A stretch of 64,000 bases of DNA from Melanocharis versteri (taxonomy: Eukaryota > Chordata > Aves > Passeriformes > Melanocharitidae), in the NCBI GenBank assembly GCA_013397845.1, contig VZTG01007434.1, positions 1,120,073 through 1,184,072 on the forward strand, given 5' to 3'. The translations under genes and the position numbers were made by a program. Of this stretch, positions 12,691 to 24,585 are shown in pieces; within the stretch, counting starts at the first letter, position 1; the number at the start of each line of letters is the position of its first letter. The notes beneath the pieces were generated by a model. The model saw nothing but the letters and a program-made list of their open reading frames with translations, was not told the origin of the DNA and searched no databases.

Positions 12691-14639
12691 TTAAAATCCT
12701 CACCTCCACTGTTTCATAATTTAGCAGTGTCTTAGGTCTGACATAAAGACTGTTGCTCCTCATGTATGAAGATCAGAGCTGTTCAGACTAATTTCTAACA
12801 GAGAATCTATTACATGAATTCTTATGCAAATTTCAGAGTGCAAGTAGCTTGTTTATGGTACGCTTTGTTACATGAACAATTTTGTATGAATAGTCTTGGA
12901 GAGTGAACTATTGAACTGTTTGCTTCAGCTGTTCAATCTGTGCTGTTCATTCCTCATGCTGAGTGAGTGGCCACCTCAGCTGCCAAGGACTGAGATTTCT
13001 CCCTGACTAAGCGACTGAATCTTTCAAAATGCAATCAGAGATGAATAATATATGATGAATGCTCATGTTTGCACATGAGTAGCCTGGTTTGCATGTAAAT
13101 ATTGGAATTCAGATTGCTCTTGGTGTTTTAGGGAGTATCTAGGAATGGCCAAAACCAGGAACTCTCATGGTGCATTAAGAATCCATGCTACATCACTGTT
13201 AAATATAAGTATCCTCTCCACTACACCTTTCAAAGTCTTAGAAGTTTTAATGGACTCTTTGTTGCCACTGGGGATCCATATCCTCCATCTCTCAATCCAG
13301 TTAATAAAATTGCCTTCAGTTTTGTTTCGTAGAAGGAGATGGTGGTATTGCTCCTTTGCTACTGGAATCTAGGAAGGTGATGGCAGCACCAGGGATCAGG
13401 TGGAATCATGACTCTTTGGGCTGGTGAGTTCAAGGTGGTACATTGTGTTGTCTTCTTTTGCATGACTTTGAGGGAGAAATCTGGATGATAAAAAAGCAGT
13501 AATGAATTCAATTTCTCTACATTTAAAAATAGATAAGTGTATATATATACACACAAATACAGAATCACGTATTCATAAATATGTAAACAGATACATAGGC
13601 ATGTACATGCATTTGTCTGTGTGTACGTGTATCTCATGGTGGAGAAGACTGAGGGGCACCTATTGCCCAGCCTTCACAGGTAATTTGAAATTCTTTATCT
13701 TCTGTGTAAACATCATAACTGCACTCACCTGAGTACAGTGTTTTCTCCCTGGGTGTCCATTCATGACAGTCCTCCTAATGGGCTTCTGGGGTTATGAAGC
13801 TGACAAGGAACATAAGGGAAGGTACGCAGTGCCTTCCCCAAAGTTGCTGCAGTGGGAAGGTGTTCCTTAGGATGATATAGTTCCTGGTGTCTTAAGTGTA
13901 AGCTGGTATTTGGTTGGTCTGAGCTGGCCTTCAAGGAGCTGTCCTAGATATGCTTCATCCTCTGTAAGTTTGTAATGGGTTTGTTTTGGAATGAGTCCTC
14001 CTGGCTCAATGCTTGGGCTTAAATCAGCAGGGAAAGCCTGCAGCAAGTTAGAGAACTTCTCAACCAGTTTGAACCTGAGCACTTAATTCTGTATGGTCAG
14101 AAACCAAGCTTGAGAAAATGAGAGGAAAATGCGTAGAGAATGCCGTTTGCAGGGAAGAAGCAGCTGCTAAGTGACATAGATAAGAAAAGATAATCAGAGG
14201 TTCCAAAATTCTGGTTCAGTAGTGTGGCCATTGCCTCCAGAAGCTGGGTATAATAATGTATATAGAAACTGCTTCATCTTTTATACAGATTTCACCCTCT
14301 CAGCTGAAGGAAGTAACTATTCCCTGCAGGTTCCACATTTTTTAACATTGAGATGTTTTGAGTTGAAAAAGGTAACTAAGTCTACTCAGAACATCTGCAT
14401 GCCACATGGGATTCCTGTGGCTTTACCTCTCTTTACGAAGAAATCTACATGATGCTTTACATTATACATATTTGTGTAGGCATAGTGCCGAATAAAACCT
14501 TTAATTATATCAGCATAGAGAGGGATACAACAGCTATCAAACATCAAAAGTTTTTACCATCATGTGCATTCCTATCACAGCTATCTGTTGACTTCTTGGA
14601 CTGTTTTTACTAAGTACAATATATCTATATTCCGTATGC
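12691..14639. other. unique non-coding sequence
   Basis: No gene recognised. A 16-bp palindrome made of GTGT, an AT core and ACAC lies at 13537-13552 in an alternating TA/CA stretch. The part from about 13730 to 14100 is more GC-balanced but shows no repeat I can name. A CACAG|GTAATT junction occurs at 13680/13681. Confidence 0.5.
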
Positions 14640-15110
14640 AAATTCCACTGTGAGTGATTTGCCTGTTTTGTAAGCTAGACTGCACCTGTAACATGTGGGA
14701 TTGAGTTAAAAATGACAAGCAGACAAGCACAAGGCACATTATCTTGACAAACTCAGCCTCCGAAAATTAGCCTGTGCCTGAATTATTAAAATAACAAGGA
14801 GTATTTCACTCAGCTGTGGAGAAATGCTCCTAATTGTCCACTTTAGCCAACTTCTTTCAGACTTCACGATCGGTCAATTTACAGTAGCGGCTTGCAAATT
14901 CCTGAACTCCCATTAGAGAAAAGTGCAATAGCAGTCCAACACACTCTCATTTATTTTAATAACCTGCCAAGCAGACATGAAAATGTTAAAGTTGGAAGGC
15001 TGTAACATGACAGGAACCTGACTTGTCACAGCCACATTATAATCTAGTTAAACTACTTTCTTTCTGCCTTTCATGTCTTTTCAGGTAAGTGGAAAACTAA
15101 TTGTCAAATT
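14640..15110. promoter_or_regulatory. candidate conserved non-coding block around a splice ratchet site
   Basis: This stretch is non-repetitive, has balanced composition and no open frame. It contains phrases typical of conserved vertebrate enhancer or intron elements: TTTGCATA-free AT/GC mixed sequence, several ATTA/TAAT homeodomain-type cores, and a pyrimidine-rich run at its right edge. Conservation cannot be tested here, so the assignment is an inference. Its right edge holds the juxtaposed 3'/5' splice signal described separately. Confidence 0.25.
15056..15090 (+). promoter_or_regulatory. candidate recursive-splice (ratchet) site, TTTTCAG|GTAAGT
   Basis: A pyrimidine-rich run (ACTTTCTTTCTGCCTTTCAT, then GTCTTTTCAG) ends in a consensus 3' splice acceptor at 15084. 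It is followed with zero spacing by a perfect consensus 5' donor, GTAAGT, at 15085-15090. Such back-to-back sites are the hallmark of recursive splicing, in which a long intron is removed in steps and no exon is retained. A possible branch-point A lies in the TTAAACTAC just upstream. If real, the host gene is transcribed on the plus strand and the window lies inside a long intron. A chance occurrence of one such junction in 64 kb is possible. Confidence 0.4.
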
Positions 15111-17039
15111 ACTAATTTTGTTGGCATTAATATCAATACTAAGGCTAGAGAAGCATGAACAGATAGGCCTGTGGGTTTTCTTCATATTGTGCATGAATGC
15201 TGGAAAGCATTCTGAAAATACAGAAAGATAAAATTGGAACCCAGTCTTTTATCAACAATGACCTATTTATTTTAAGAGGCATTGAATCTCTATAAACAGG
15301 CTAGTTAAAGTCTCTGGGTTCTTTTATTATTATTTAATGCCTGGAAATCTTGTTTACTTCAATCTTGTTTCCTTTGTGCATAATAATGTACCTGATGTAA
15401 CAGGGCCAGTATTCACATCTAAAGTATTAATGGCAGAGTCTGATCATGTAGGAGACTACAAGGAACTGCACTACCGAGAAAAAAGTCTTCAGCAATGCCA
15501 GGGTCACACTGTCTTTCAAAATGAACTGTAAGTAGGTCACGCTTCAGCTGCAGGCAGGGTCGAGAACATTACTGCACAAAGTGCTTGGGATGGTTGAGGA
15601 GCTTGTTGAGAGGACTGGGGACAGCTCAGGTGACTGGGAGGACCTAATTGTGATGAACATGGAAATATGAATCCAACTACATGATGAATCCATCTACAGA
15701 TATGCTGCTCGACCCTTTGACAACGGGTTGCTTGCCCTTCAGGGCGTGAAGGTTTCCAGGTGCTTTCTCAAGGCAGGACAGAATCTATTACTTATGTCTG
15801 AAATCCATTTTCTGTTTGTTGTTTTTCAGGGTGGGGTGAGGGTGGGTGATGTTTGCTTGCTTGCTTATTGTTTTTCTTCCCCATTTGATGATAACCTTTC
15901 TGGGGAATTTGGTTTGGCTTCATAAGTGTTTGCACAGATTTTACTGTCCATCATGGCACTGATAGCTTCCTATGAATAATAAGCCTTCCGCAAAGAATAC
16001 TGATATGCTTTAATACTAACGTTTCCCAGCAGTACTTGAAAAATTTTCCTACTAAGTACTTAGCTTTGCCTCTATTTCATCTGGAATGGGCTCATTATTA
16101 GCTGTGGTTTTGCAGGAAGCTGAATGTTCAGATGGTAGAAACATGTTACTGTTTCTTGTACAATTTGGGACAGAATTTATTTTCCATTGTCTTTTACTTG
16201 CTCTTTTTTTCCTCTGCTGAAAAGAAACATGCAGAAGCCCATTCTAACAGCCTCAGCACATCAGTTCTGTCCCAGTAGGAACCAGAAAATGTATCATCAG
16301 AGAACAAAACTCTTGATGTTACTGATGGGATTATCAAGAGTGTGATTGCTCTTGAGTGAGTCCTATGGCTTTGTAAATACTCTCTTGTGGAGAACATGAA
16401 CCTAGGCAAACACATAACAGCACTGAGCAGCAGTAGGTCTGAAAAACCAAACTCTGAAAGATTCTCTATTCCTCTGCCCATCTTCATCCTCTCCTCTCTT
16501 CTGACCACTCTCACCATACGTTGCGCAAAATGGGTTGGCAAGGTTTGGAGTACAACACAAATATTTGCAAAGTGTCATTATTGCAATGAGCAGGAAGAGA
16601 AGAAAGAGAGGAGGAGGGAAGCAGGTGTGCTGGAGCACAAGCAGGGATGGCCAAAGCTAAGAGGTATAATTAGCTTTTCAGTTCCCATAAGATAAGTATC
16701 ATGAGCAAACTTGGGGTGGTAAATGAGGCAGCTCAGGGTATAAGAGCCAGGCAGCACTGAGGCTGGGTCTTACATATAGCTGATTTTCTGGTGTTACTGT
16801 CAGGGGAGGGAAAGTTTCTGTGTCCCTGGAGAACTGGGTCACCTGAGAACAGCTGCTACAGGGCTGCACTCAGAGTGAAATGGTAGCTTATGAGGTGTTA
16901 AACCCTCTTTTGAGAAAACTCACTGATTACCAGAATGACTGATATATTAGGTAGGGTGGAATTTTTGCTAAATCATTTTACTGCCTAATTAAAGGTTTTT
17001 GAATCATTAGAAATTAATCAAAATACAATGATTTTTTTT
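15111..17039. other. unique non-coding sequence
   Basis: No gene recognised. Short frames at 16194-16695 on both strands overlap one another in a purine/pyrimidine-biased stretch (GAGAAGAAAGAGAGGAGG-like near 16590-16620) and show no motif, so I do not call them. Confidence 0.5.
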
Positions 17040-17480
17040 GTCAGTGGCGCTGCCTTTATGTGTGACACATACTCTCCTGTACCTAATTCTTCCTGTCAGC
17101 AATCTACAAAGTACTTATAAATGTGCTTTTTACTTCTCTCATTGTCTGTTTTAAAAATGTCTCCATTTTGGGAGACAAGAAGACATCCGTGAATGTTTAA
17201 CTTGCCATTAGCATCTATATTTTATGTTTGAAACATTTAAAAGCTTCTGTTTTAAATAAAGATAAACACATCCCTAAACAGCTGTGCAATGCATGGCACA
17301 GAACAATTGAATAAGCATCAAAGTGCTTAATAGATAAAACAGTGCTGGATGTGGTAAAATAAACAGGACTTAATCCCTTTATAACTTGAGTAAATAAATA
17401 CCGCTTTAATTCAGATACAGTTTTGCCTTTAGGTTGCTCTGTTCTGTTAACACCTATCTGTCAGCAGTAATACCATGTAA
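17040..17480. promoter_or_regulatory. candidate conserved non-coding block
   Basis: Non-repetitive sequence without an open frame and with mixed composition. It carries TTTAAATAAAGATAAACAC (forkhead-like TAAACA), several AATTGAATAA/TTAATAG cores and GTGCAATGCATGGCAC, an imperfect palindrome around 17284-17299. The texture resembles known vertebrate developmental enhancers. That is a judgement of pattern, not a measured conservation. Confidence 0.22.
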
Positions 17481-19389
17481 ATGAGCCACTCTGAGCCTTT
17501 CCCCTTGCATCTTGTTTAATCCTCTTCCATTCTTCTAATCATCCTACACACAGAGGCCAATATCTATTTTCATCTGGCAAGATAGGATCTCCAAAGGAAT
17601 TAAAGACGGTTTCCACTTAGCTCCACAGTAGGCAAAGGCTGGGCTGTGATCTAGGGCTTTAGGGACTTCTCATAATGCGCTGGTGCTCGCTAGATCGAAG
17701 AATTGAGTTCTGGCTACTGGATTTTTAATCCTCCTGTGGCTGATGTTGGGCGCACCAGTGATTTAAGATCTTTGATTACTCAGAGCTTGGCCCTTTGATT
17801 GAGTGAACTTCTGAAGACAGCATGTGACTGATTTCAAGTTAGTGGTTTTAAGTAACTACTGGAAAAAACAGATAGGAAAAGCCCTGTGATTAAGATGCAC
17901 CATCTCTCTTTTTAATTGACTTTCTGAAGCTATCTGATGCTTTACTCTCTATACACAAAAGAAAAACTGTATAGATCAGTATTTGTTCTAATGAAGAACT
18001 CAAGTGTCACAGTATTTGTCTGTGCTTGTTTGCAGTGACATGTCTGTTAAAACTGTAGACACTAAAGGATATATTTTAGAAACACAGTTCTCACAGGGCA
18101 CACATTAGAAGTATCAGCAAATAAAGTCTCGATGCACAGGACTAAGATAAATAGTTAACATAATTTTGGTTTGTAATATATTTTCAGATACTATATATTT
18201 GCCAGCTGAAGAACAGTACATGCATAAAGGCAGGTAGGGGTCATGTGAATCTATTTATCTTGGCGATTTGAAGTATTAGCAGTTTGGGAAACTTTGAAGT
18301 AACATCACATATTTCTTTAATGGTGAAGCAAGGGCTTATAAAGTAAGACAGTGCCTGGGAATTGAACAACTTTGCTAGCTGGGAGCTGTTTTCCTACTCC
18401 TGTCTTACTTGCTGCTTGTGAGGTTCACAAAGCATTGCAGAAGGCTGTTCCTTTTGCTTAGTGAGTCAGATGTAGAGTAGTAACCATGTTTCAGAGCAAC
18501 CACAGCAGTTACAGATATAATTCTTATTCACTGGGTATGTAATTTAGTTCTGTTTCTTAGACCTCTCTGCAAAGACAAGTGCATCGGGATCTTTGCCTTA
18601 CAGCAATCCAGGCATTTCAGGCATGCACCAAGAACAGCTAGTTCTTTCAAAAAGTGTAAGAGACACTGCATCTCCTTGCTGACCTTGTAGATAGAGGGGT
18701 TTTCGTATATAATTACATAGCACATTTGGTATGTTTTGTATATATTTCTATCTATAAACTATGTGTGCACATCTCCTCACTCCCATATAGGTGTTTATAT
18801 GAATTTGGTAGCTTCAGGAACTATGAAAATCATTAACATTTCTCCTTTGGTGAAACAAAGTCTTGCTTGTCTTCTCCAGTGAGGGTTTCTCATGCATTCT
18901 CTTCACCCAGCTGTCTGTTCAGAACAAGATGTTGGGTATTCCTCCATGTTTCACTCCCTCGTTGCTTTTGCTTTGTGTAGACTCTCTTAGCTCACTGTTT
19001 TGGGTGCCTGTCTCACATTAGTCTTAACGTCTTTCCCACAGTTGCCTTTCACAAGCTAAGGTTTACAATCCTCCCAGATTTCAGCTTTTGCATTGGAGCT
19101 GCTCTGTCTGAAGAATGGGAGTGTTTGATGCTGATACCCTTTTGTTCTGTGTGAACATCCTCTGTAATCTTTTCGAGCTGGCTTTAGGGAATGCACAACT
19201 TTGCGTTTGCACTTGAAACTGGGCTTAGTGAATATGCTAATAAACTGTGCATGTAAGTTTGGGAGTCTCATTCATACAGTGTAGACCATTCTACTGCATT
19301 TCTGATGGGCACATACTTGGTCATTTGGGCATGCTTGTATGTGTGCACATGATGTGAGAAATCTGCATAACCAGATATTGGGCAGTATA
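17481..19389. other. unique non-coding sequence
   Basis: No gene, exon or repeat recognised. The minus-strand frames of 65-71 codons show no motif. Confidence 0.55.
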
Positions 19390-19700
19390 ACACTGCCTGT
19401 ATAATCATTCATTAATTTTATAAAAGGTGAGCTGGGACTGGAATGAGGATTAATTATAGAAAGTAAAAAGCATAATTAGTAACATACTTTCCCTCTTACA
19501 GCTTTCTTTTTCTCTAAATTCTTTTTCCTGGTGCCTTAATTATTTCCTATCTTTTAAAATTCGCTTTAATTTCAATTTAACTCTCCCTGGGCATGCAAAC
19601 TTGACAAGTATTTTTTTTTCTCAAAGATTGATTGACAGCAGTTTCGAAACTGTCACAGTGCTAATTAAAACCTTGAATATGTGTTTTTATGAAGCCTGAA
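19390..19700. promoter_or_regulatory. candidate enhancer-like block with a PBX/MEIS motif
   Basis: TGATTGACAG at 19629-19638 exactly matches the composite PBX-MEIS/PREP decamer. It is followed immediately by a perfect 14-bp palindrome, CAGTTTCGAAACTG (19639-19652). Homeodomain-type cores (GGATTAATTATAG near 19448, CATAATTAGTAAC near 19470, GCTAATTAAAACC near 19660) cluster in the same 300 bp. No open frame or transposon is present. Clustering of such sites is typical of Hox/TALE-responsive enhancers. Target gene and activity are unknown. Confidence 0.3.
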
Positions 19701-22654
19701 AGGCTCTGCAGTGCTACAGGATCCAGAATCCTGTGTCTTGAATGAATTTTTTTAACAGCTAATATGGAATCATTATTAGTTGCCTTTCCTCAGGCTTGAT
19801 ATCCAGCTCTCAATTTGTCACTGAATTTAGAGCTTATGTTGACAACATGAGAAATAGAAGCCCTCCCAGGCAATGATACCTGCTCTGTCTAGCCAATGTC
19901 ATTTTACACTTTGCCTTTTCTGCTTGGCAGAGCTGGGCAGAGTTGGCCCTTACTTACACTTGAAAGAAGAATATTGTTAGCATAAGGCATTGAGTGCTGT
20001 ATGCATCAGAATTGGGTCCTGATTTCTAGCTTGGAGACCAGAGTATTCCCAGAATTTTAAGGTGGGCATGTCTGGAAGCTAAGGTAAGCATCTGCCACTA
20101 AGCAACAATTGTAAAGGCAGTGTAAAATAACAATCCTTGCATTCTGTTGGAATATCTTCCTCTCTCTAACCCTATATTAGTCACTTTTACAGTAAAGCAG
20201 AGAAAATTATGTGGAGGGCGAGGATTCAGCGTTCCTTTCTTTGTCGCACTCTTTAGAAATGAGTAACTGTAAAGCTGTGTGAGAAGACATCATGCAGCAA
20301 GCATATTACCAATCCAGGTCAGAACATCCAGAACAGGTCTTGCTGCTTCTCACAGTCACGATAGCACTGTGTTACTGCTTTGTAAGTACAGTTCATTCAT
20401 ACAATAAATACTTAGTGTGACAATCTTGATTACATGAATATATCAGATGAAACTGGAGAGACTACTTCATGTCTTAAGAATCTGCTTAAATATGTTACAT
20501 GGAGACATTAGTATAATTAATCTGTATTATTAAGTTTTGGCCTTTTTGGGGGGATTTTTTTTTTTTGATTGCCTGTCTGACCATGACAGAGGATATCTTT
20601 AGATATTCTGCAATCTTACACAACACTTGAAAATGGGCTATTTTCTCTTTCCAATTCTTGTTGACGAGTGTTCTGAAAGGTTGTTGTATTCAAAGATTTT
20701 TTTATTTTACTTTTTAATACAGAGTGATCAAAATTGAAAAATATTACCCTTATTTGATGTAAGTATTCTTGTACTAAAATGTGTGAAAATGGAAAGTTCA
20801 ACACTTCTTTTGTGAAAAGTTGAATCAATATTGCTACAGGTAATAATTCTTGCAGAAACAAAATCAAAACTTAAACAGTTTGGCTAAAAGTTCTTTCCTC
20901 TCTCAGACACTCAACTTCTGGTATATTAGCTTTAACATTCTACTAATTGTTAGTTCTCCCAGTCACCATAGGCCCTGATTTTTCTTTTCTGGATATACAG
21001 CCCAATCATTAGGATCACCTGCTGGAGAAGGTGCTGCCTTTTCAGCGCCTGAGTCCTTTCCTGAACATGATATAATATTAGACTCAGCTGCCTCACCTGT
21101 GGGCCTGAATACCCAGTGTAAGTCTTTTTGTCTGAGTGCTTTTGCTCTCTGTCTGAATAGTTATGTTTTCATCCTCCTCATCTTCATCCACTGAATCAAG
21201 GTCAGCAAGACAATCCAGAGGAAAGGACAGAAAAACAGCATTGTGACAAGAGATAGCAGAGCTCGGTGTGAATTGATTGGTGAAGGATGATTTTGAAAGA
21301 TCTCAGCTGCTGTAAAAATAGCCAGTAAAAAAAAAAAAACGTCTCCAGTTGATAAGGATTCTCTGTCTCTTGCCTCTGCATTCCCTATCCCATGCACACT
21401 TGCTGTACGTATTTAGAATGTATGTATTTCTTAAGTCCCTGCCTGCATCGCTCCTTTGTCACAGTAATTTTCATGGGAAAAATTGCTGTCCATCAGTTTG
21501 TGAGCTGTTGGACTATTTTGGAATACATCATAAGCATATCAGGGTATAGAGAGGAGAAATGAAAATGCACTTAGCTTTGGAGGGCAAAAAGTAGGTGTCC
21601 CTGATACATTTTTCCCTTCCCTATGCAAAAACCTTTCTGGCAAAATTATCATAAGGTGCTAACACAGTTATTCTTAAGGAGCTGCTTTTGCCACATGTAT
21701 TTAGTCTTGGCTAGAGGGGCTATTGCTTGCAATTCTGATTTTAATCTGAACATCTGCAAGAAATTGCATCTGGTGATAGTAACTGCCTGCCATGGCAGTG
21801 ATTGTGCCTAATTTCAGACAGGAGATATCCATAGATCAAAAATTGCTAATTTGGGTCACCTCTGCTCATAAAGGTGGAAGGGATTATGGGATTTTGACTC
21901 ATTTTTACCTCAAGGGAGCATTTTTCAGTCCCTGAACATCACATTTTCTAACAGAAAAATTACAATTAATTAAATATAAAAACATTAATTTTATTCCCCC
22001 CCTTATAAGTTATTGATAGCACTTACAATAAAAGCATTTAAGAAGTGCTAGGCTCTGTATAACATGTGTTATAAATACTCTTGCCTACAAATGCTTATAA
22101 GGTAATTTTATGACAAGCACAATAGACTATAGCCAGCTAAATACAGAATGGGAAGGTGGTAGAACATCATAATGATCTTGTTTTGCATGAAAAGCAATAA
22201 TTTTAATTGATCATGCTCTGAGACAGACAATAATTTAAAAAAATGAATGTGTTAAATAAGACAAAATATGGTAATTTATTTTTTCTGAGTGGGACTTTCT
22301 TATCAGTGTGCAGACATTGGACCATCTTCTCCTCTTGATGAGTATCAGAGTGCAAAAGGTCTAGCTGATAAAATTCTTTAATGATCCAAAGGTAACGTTG
22401 GGAAGTAAAGGATATCAGATATTGGAGGCTGAATGAACTATTGCTCTCTCTATAGTAGCAGGGGCTTATCTTTCATAGAGTGAAAAAAGTGAGCAAAGTT
22501 TGAGGCAGAATGATTGTCTATTTAGCTTTGTGAATCTGGATCTAAACAACAGATGAAAAGGAGAGAATAGAGCAGTGGTAACCACCGTGGTTTTCATCTT
22601 TTCCTCAATGAATTTGTTTCTGGTAGTGTTCTTAGACTGAAAAAAAAAATCCTG
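19701..22654. other. unique non-coding sequence
   Basis: No gene recognised over about 3 kb. It contains short homopolymers (T at 20561-20570, A at 21328-21340). The open frames (for example 20616-20867 and 21161-21397, minus) have no domain signature. Confidence 0.55.
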
Positions 22655-22775
22655 ACATTGTTATTAATCATATTTATTATTACAGTGGTTAAGGGTCAGC
22701 CAAGTATTGATCCCCATTTTGCTAAGCCCTGTACAAACACAGAGTTGACAATCTAAATAGAGGAGTTGAAAATAA
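22655..22775 (+). mobile_element. ancient amniote interspersed repeat fragment (family uncertain)
   Basis: The stretch runs TTATTATTACAGTGG, a CAGCCAAG segment, ATCCCCATTTTGCTAAGCCCTGTACAAACACA and ACAATCTAAATAG. It follows closely a repeat common in turtle and crocodile genomes that has ATTACAGTAG, CCCCATTGTGCTAGG, CTGTACAAACACA and ACAATCTAAATAG in the same order. Several indels and substitutions indicate great age. I am confident of the resemblance but not of the family name. Confidence 0.5.
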
Positions 22776-23574
22776 TGTAGTGCATAAATGGAGTAAGCTG
22801 GTCACAGCAGGTCCTATCTTGTCAGTTCCACAGTTAATTTTAGTAGAAGATGAATCATTCAAAAAGAGAAGCAAAGGAAGTTGGTTAGGGAGTGATTGAA
22901 AGGCAGTAAAATGAAGAATGTGGAAAAAGCTAAGTATGTGTTGGACGCATGGAGCTGCTTATAAATGAATAACTGCACTGTTATTAAGAGACAATTATCT
23001 ACTCTGAAGCCATCTCTCTCCTCCAAAACAGAAAGTCTTATGACTGACATCAAGTCTGTGTTCAGTTGTGCAACAAATTATTGAAAGCAACATACTTTCT
23101 TTTGTGTTAGCAGTGTGCAAGTGATTTGTTTTCACCCATTTTTACAGCATCATTTGGTAGCATACAGAAAGTTGAAGGGAACCCGGGGCTGTTTCCAGCT
23201 TTTCAGCTCCTCTCCACCCTGTTCTTGTTTCCTGCAATGACAGCATAAGCCAGTTTCTAATATTCCAGATCAATTTTTTGGTATCACTGACACTTATTCT
23301 ACCCTTTCAGACTCGGGCAGGCTCAGCCACCAGTAAAAGTCTTAGGTTGTTGTGTGGCCGGGAATTGCATGCGGCTGCGGAACCCTGTACTTGTCAGTCT
23401 TTGTGGAAGTCTCTGCTCCTGTGTAGAGAAGCCCACTTCTTGGGAACCCTCTGTCTAAGCAGTCCTACATGACATGGAGCCCTGCATCACTTACTGCTGG
23501 AAGGAGAGGAAATCCTTAATGTCCCACTGTCTGTCAGATACTTCCCATTGCTTGTGTTTTTTCTAGTACTGTTA
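22776..23574. other. unique non-coding sequence
   Basis: No gene or repeat recognised. The segment at about 23160-23500 is more GC-balanced; a 64-codon plus-strand frame there has no motif. Confidence 0.55.
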
Positions 23575-23762
23575 CTGCATTAGTGCACTGGAGCAGTTTG
23601 TCTGGACAGGTTGTGAACTGCCCATCCTCAGAGAGCTTCAAAATGTGATTGGACAAGGCCCTAGGCAATCTGATCTAGCTTTGATGTTAAGCATGCCTTG
23701 AGCCATATGTTCAACTGAGTAGCCTCCCATGACCCCTTCATACCTAAATTACTCTGCGATGA
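23575..23762 (+). mobile_element. CR1 LINE, diverged 3' fragment
   Basis: GCACTGGAGCAGTTTGTC, GGTTGTGAACTGCCCATCC, GGACAAGGCCCTAGGCAATC and TGATCTAGCTTTG follow the CR1 3' order. The copy continues through a degraded GTTCAACTGAGTAGCCTCCC to a tail-like CCTAAATTACTCTGCGATGA. It is much more diverged than the copy at 3.1 kb, hence older or from an older CR1 subfamily. Plus orientation, 5' truncated. Confidence 0.75.
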
Positions 23763-24440
23763 CCCAAATTACACTGCCAGTACATCTGTAAAATCTCTGG
23801 GCAAAAATTTTAATTTTATCGTCTTTTAAGTGTTTAGGGAGGGATAGAAAAGTCCTAAAGGCTGTTATGAACAAATGAAGCCACAGACCTTCCAAAGCTG
23901 CACTTGAAGCAACTGCACCTGCTCCAAAAAACTTGTCATTAATGTCAGAGACTTTTATTGATTCAGTTTTCTTTTGTGGATTTACCATTTCTTGTTCATG
24001 GAGTTTAAAACAGCTGGTGCACAATTCTTCACTAAAGATGATGTTTTATTTAAGGACTTTGGTGGATTGAAAGAATTCTCAAAAGACCTTAAGTTTATGT
24101 GGTCTATTTCATGGGACCTTTACTGCCTCTTCTCTGTGCCTCTTTCAGAGTTTCAGGAAAGACTTTTTGGGTTTTGGAGTTCTAAACTACTAGGTACGAA
24201 CAAGTAGTCTTTTGGCACAAAACTGGCATCATCTGATAATAGATATAAATTTGTAACAAAATCTGTCTTCATTCTTTCCTCTCCTGTAATAGATCAGAAG
24301 AAGTTTTGTGGTTTTAACTGAAACAACTTCAGGTTCATGCACACTGCAGCAAAATTTGGTTGTTTATTATTCCCAACTGTTCAGCACTTCTAGAACCCAT
24401 CTAGAAAAAGGCAGTGATAAACTGGAATAAGGTGCAGATG
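23763..24440. other. unique non-coding sequence
   Basis: No gene recognised. Two short opposite-strand frames overlap here (23749-24024 minus, 23974-24207 plus), with no homology visible by eye. Confidence 0.5.
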
Positions 24441-24513
24441 GACTAAGGGATAGTTGTACTTCCCTTCCAACTGAACTATTCTGTTTTATTCTGTTCTATT
24501 TTGAAGTTCAACA
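24441..24513 (+). mobile_element. CR1-like 3' tail, first of two abutting copies
   Basis: CTTCCCTTCCAACTGAACTA leads into a degenerate ATTCTG/TTTTATTCTGTTCTATTTT terminal repeat, the typical CR1 end. Almost nothing of the body remains. Confidence 0.55.
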
Positions 24514-24585
24514 TAGGATGCAGAAGGTTGGACTTGAGACCTCTTGAAGTCCCTTCTAACCTGAGTTATCCAAAGAATCATTGCT
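24514..24585 (+). mobile_element. CR1 3' tail, second of two abutting copies
   Basis: AGAAGGTTGGACTTGAGACC, TCTTGAAGTCCC and TTCTAACCTGAGTTATCC match the CR1 3' UTR end. It lies directly downstream of another CR1 tail in the same orientation. That suggests insertion at, or slippage from, the terminal microsatellite of the first copy. Confidence 0.65.

Noticed and set aside
13537..13552. GTGT/AT/ACAC palindrome
   Set aside because: Explained by an alternating TA/CA microsatellite-like stretch.
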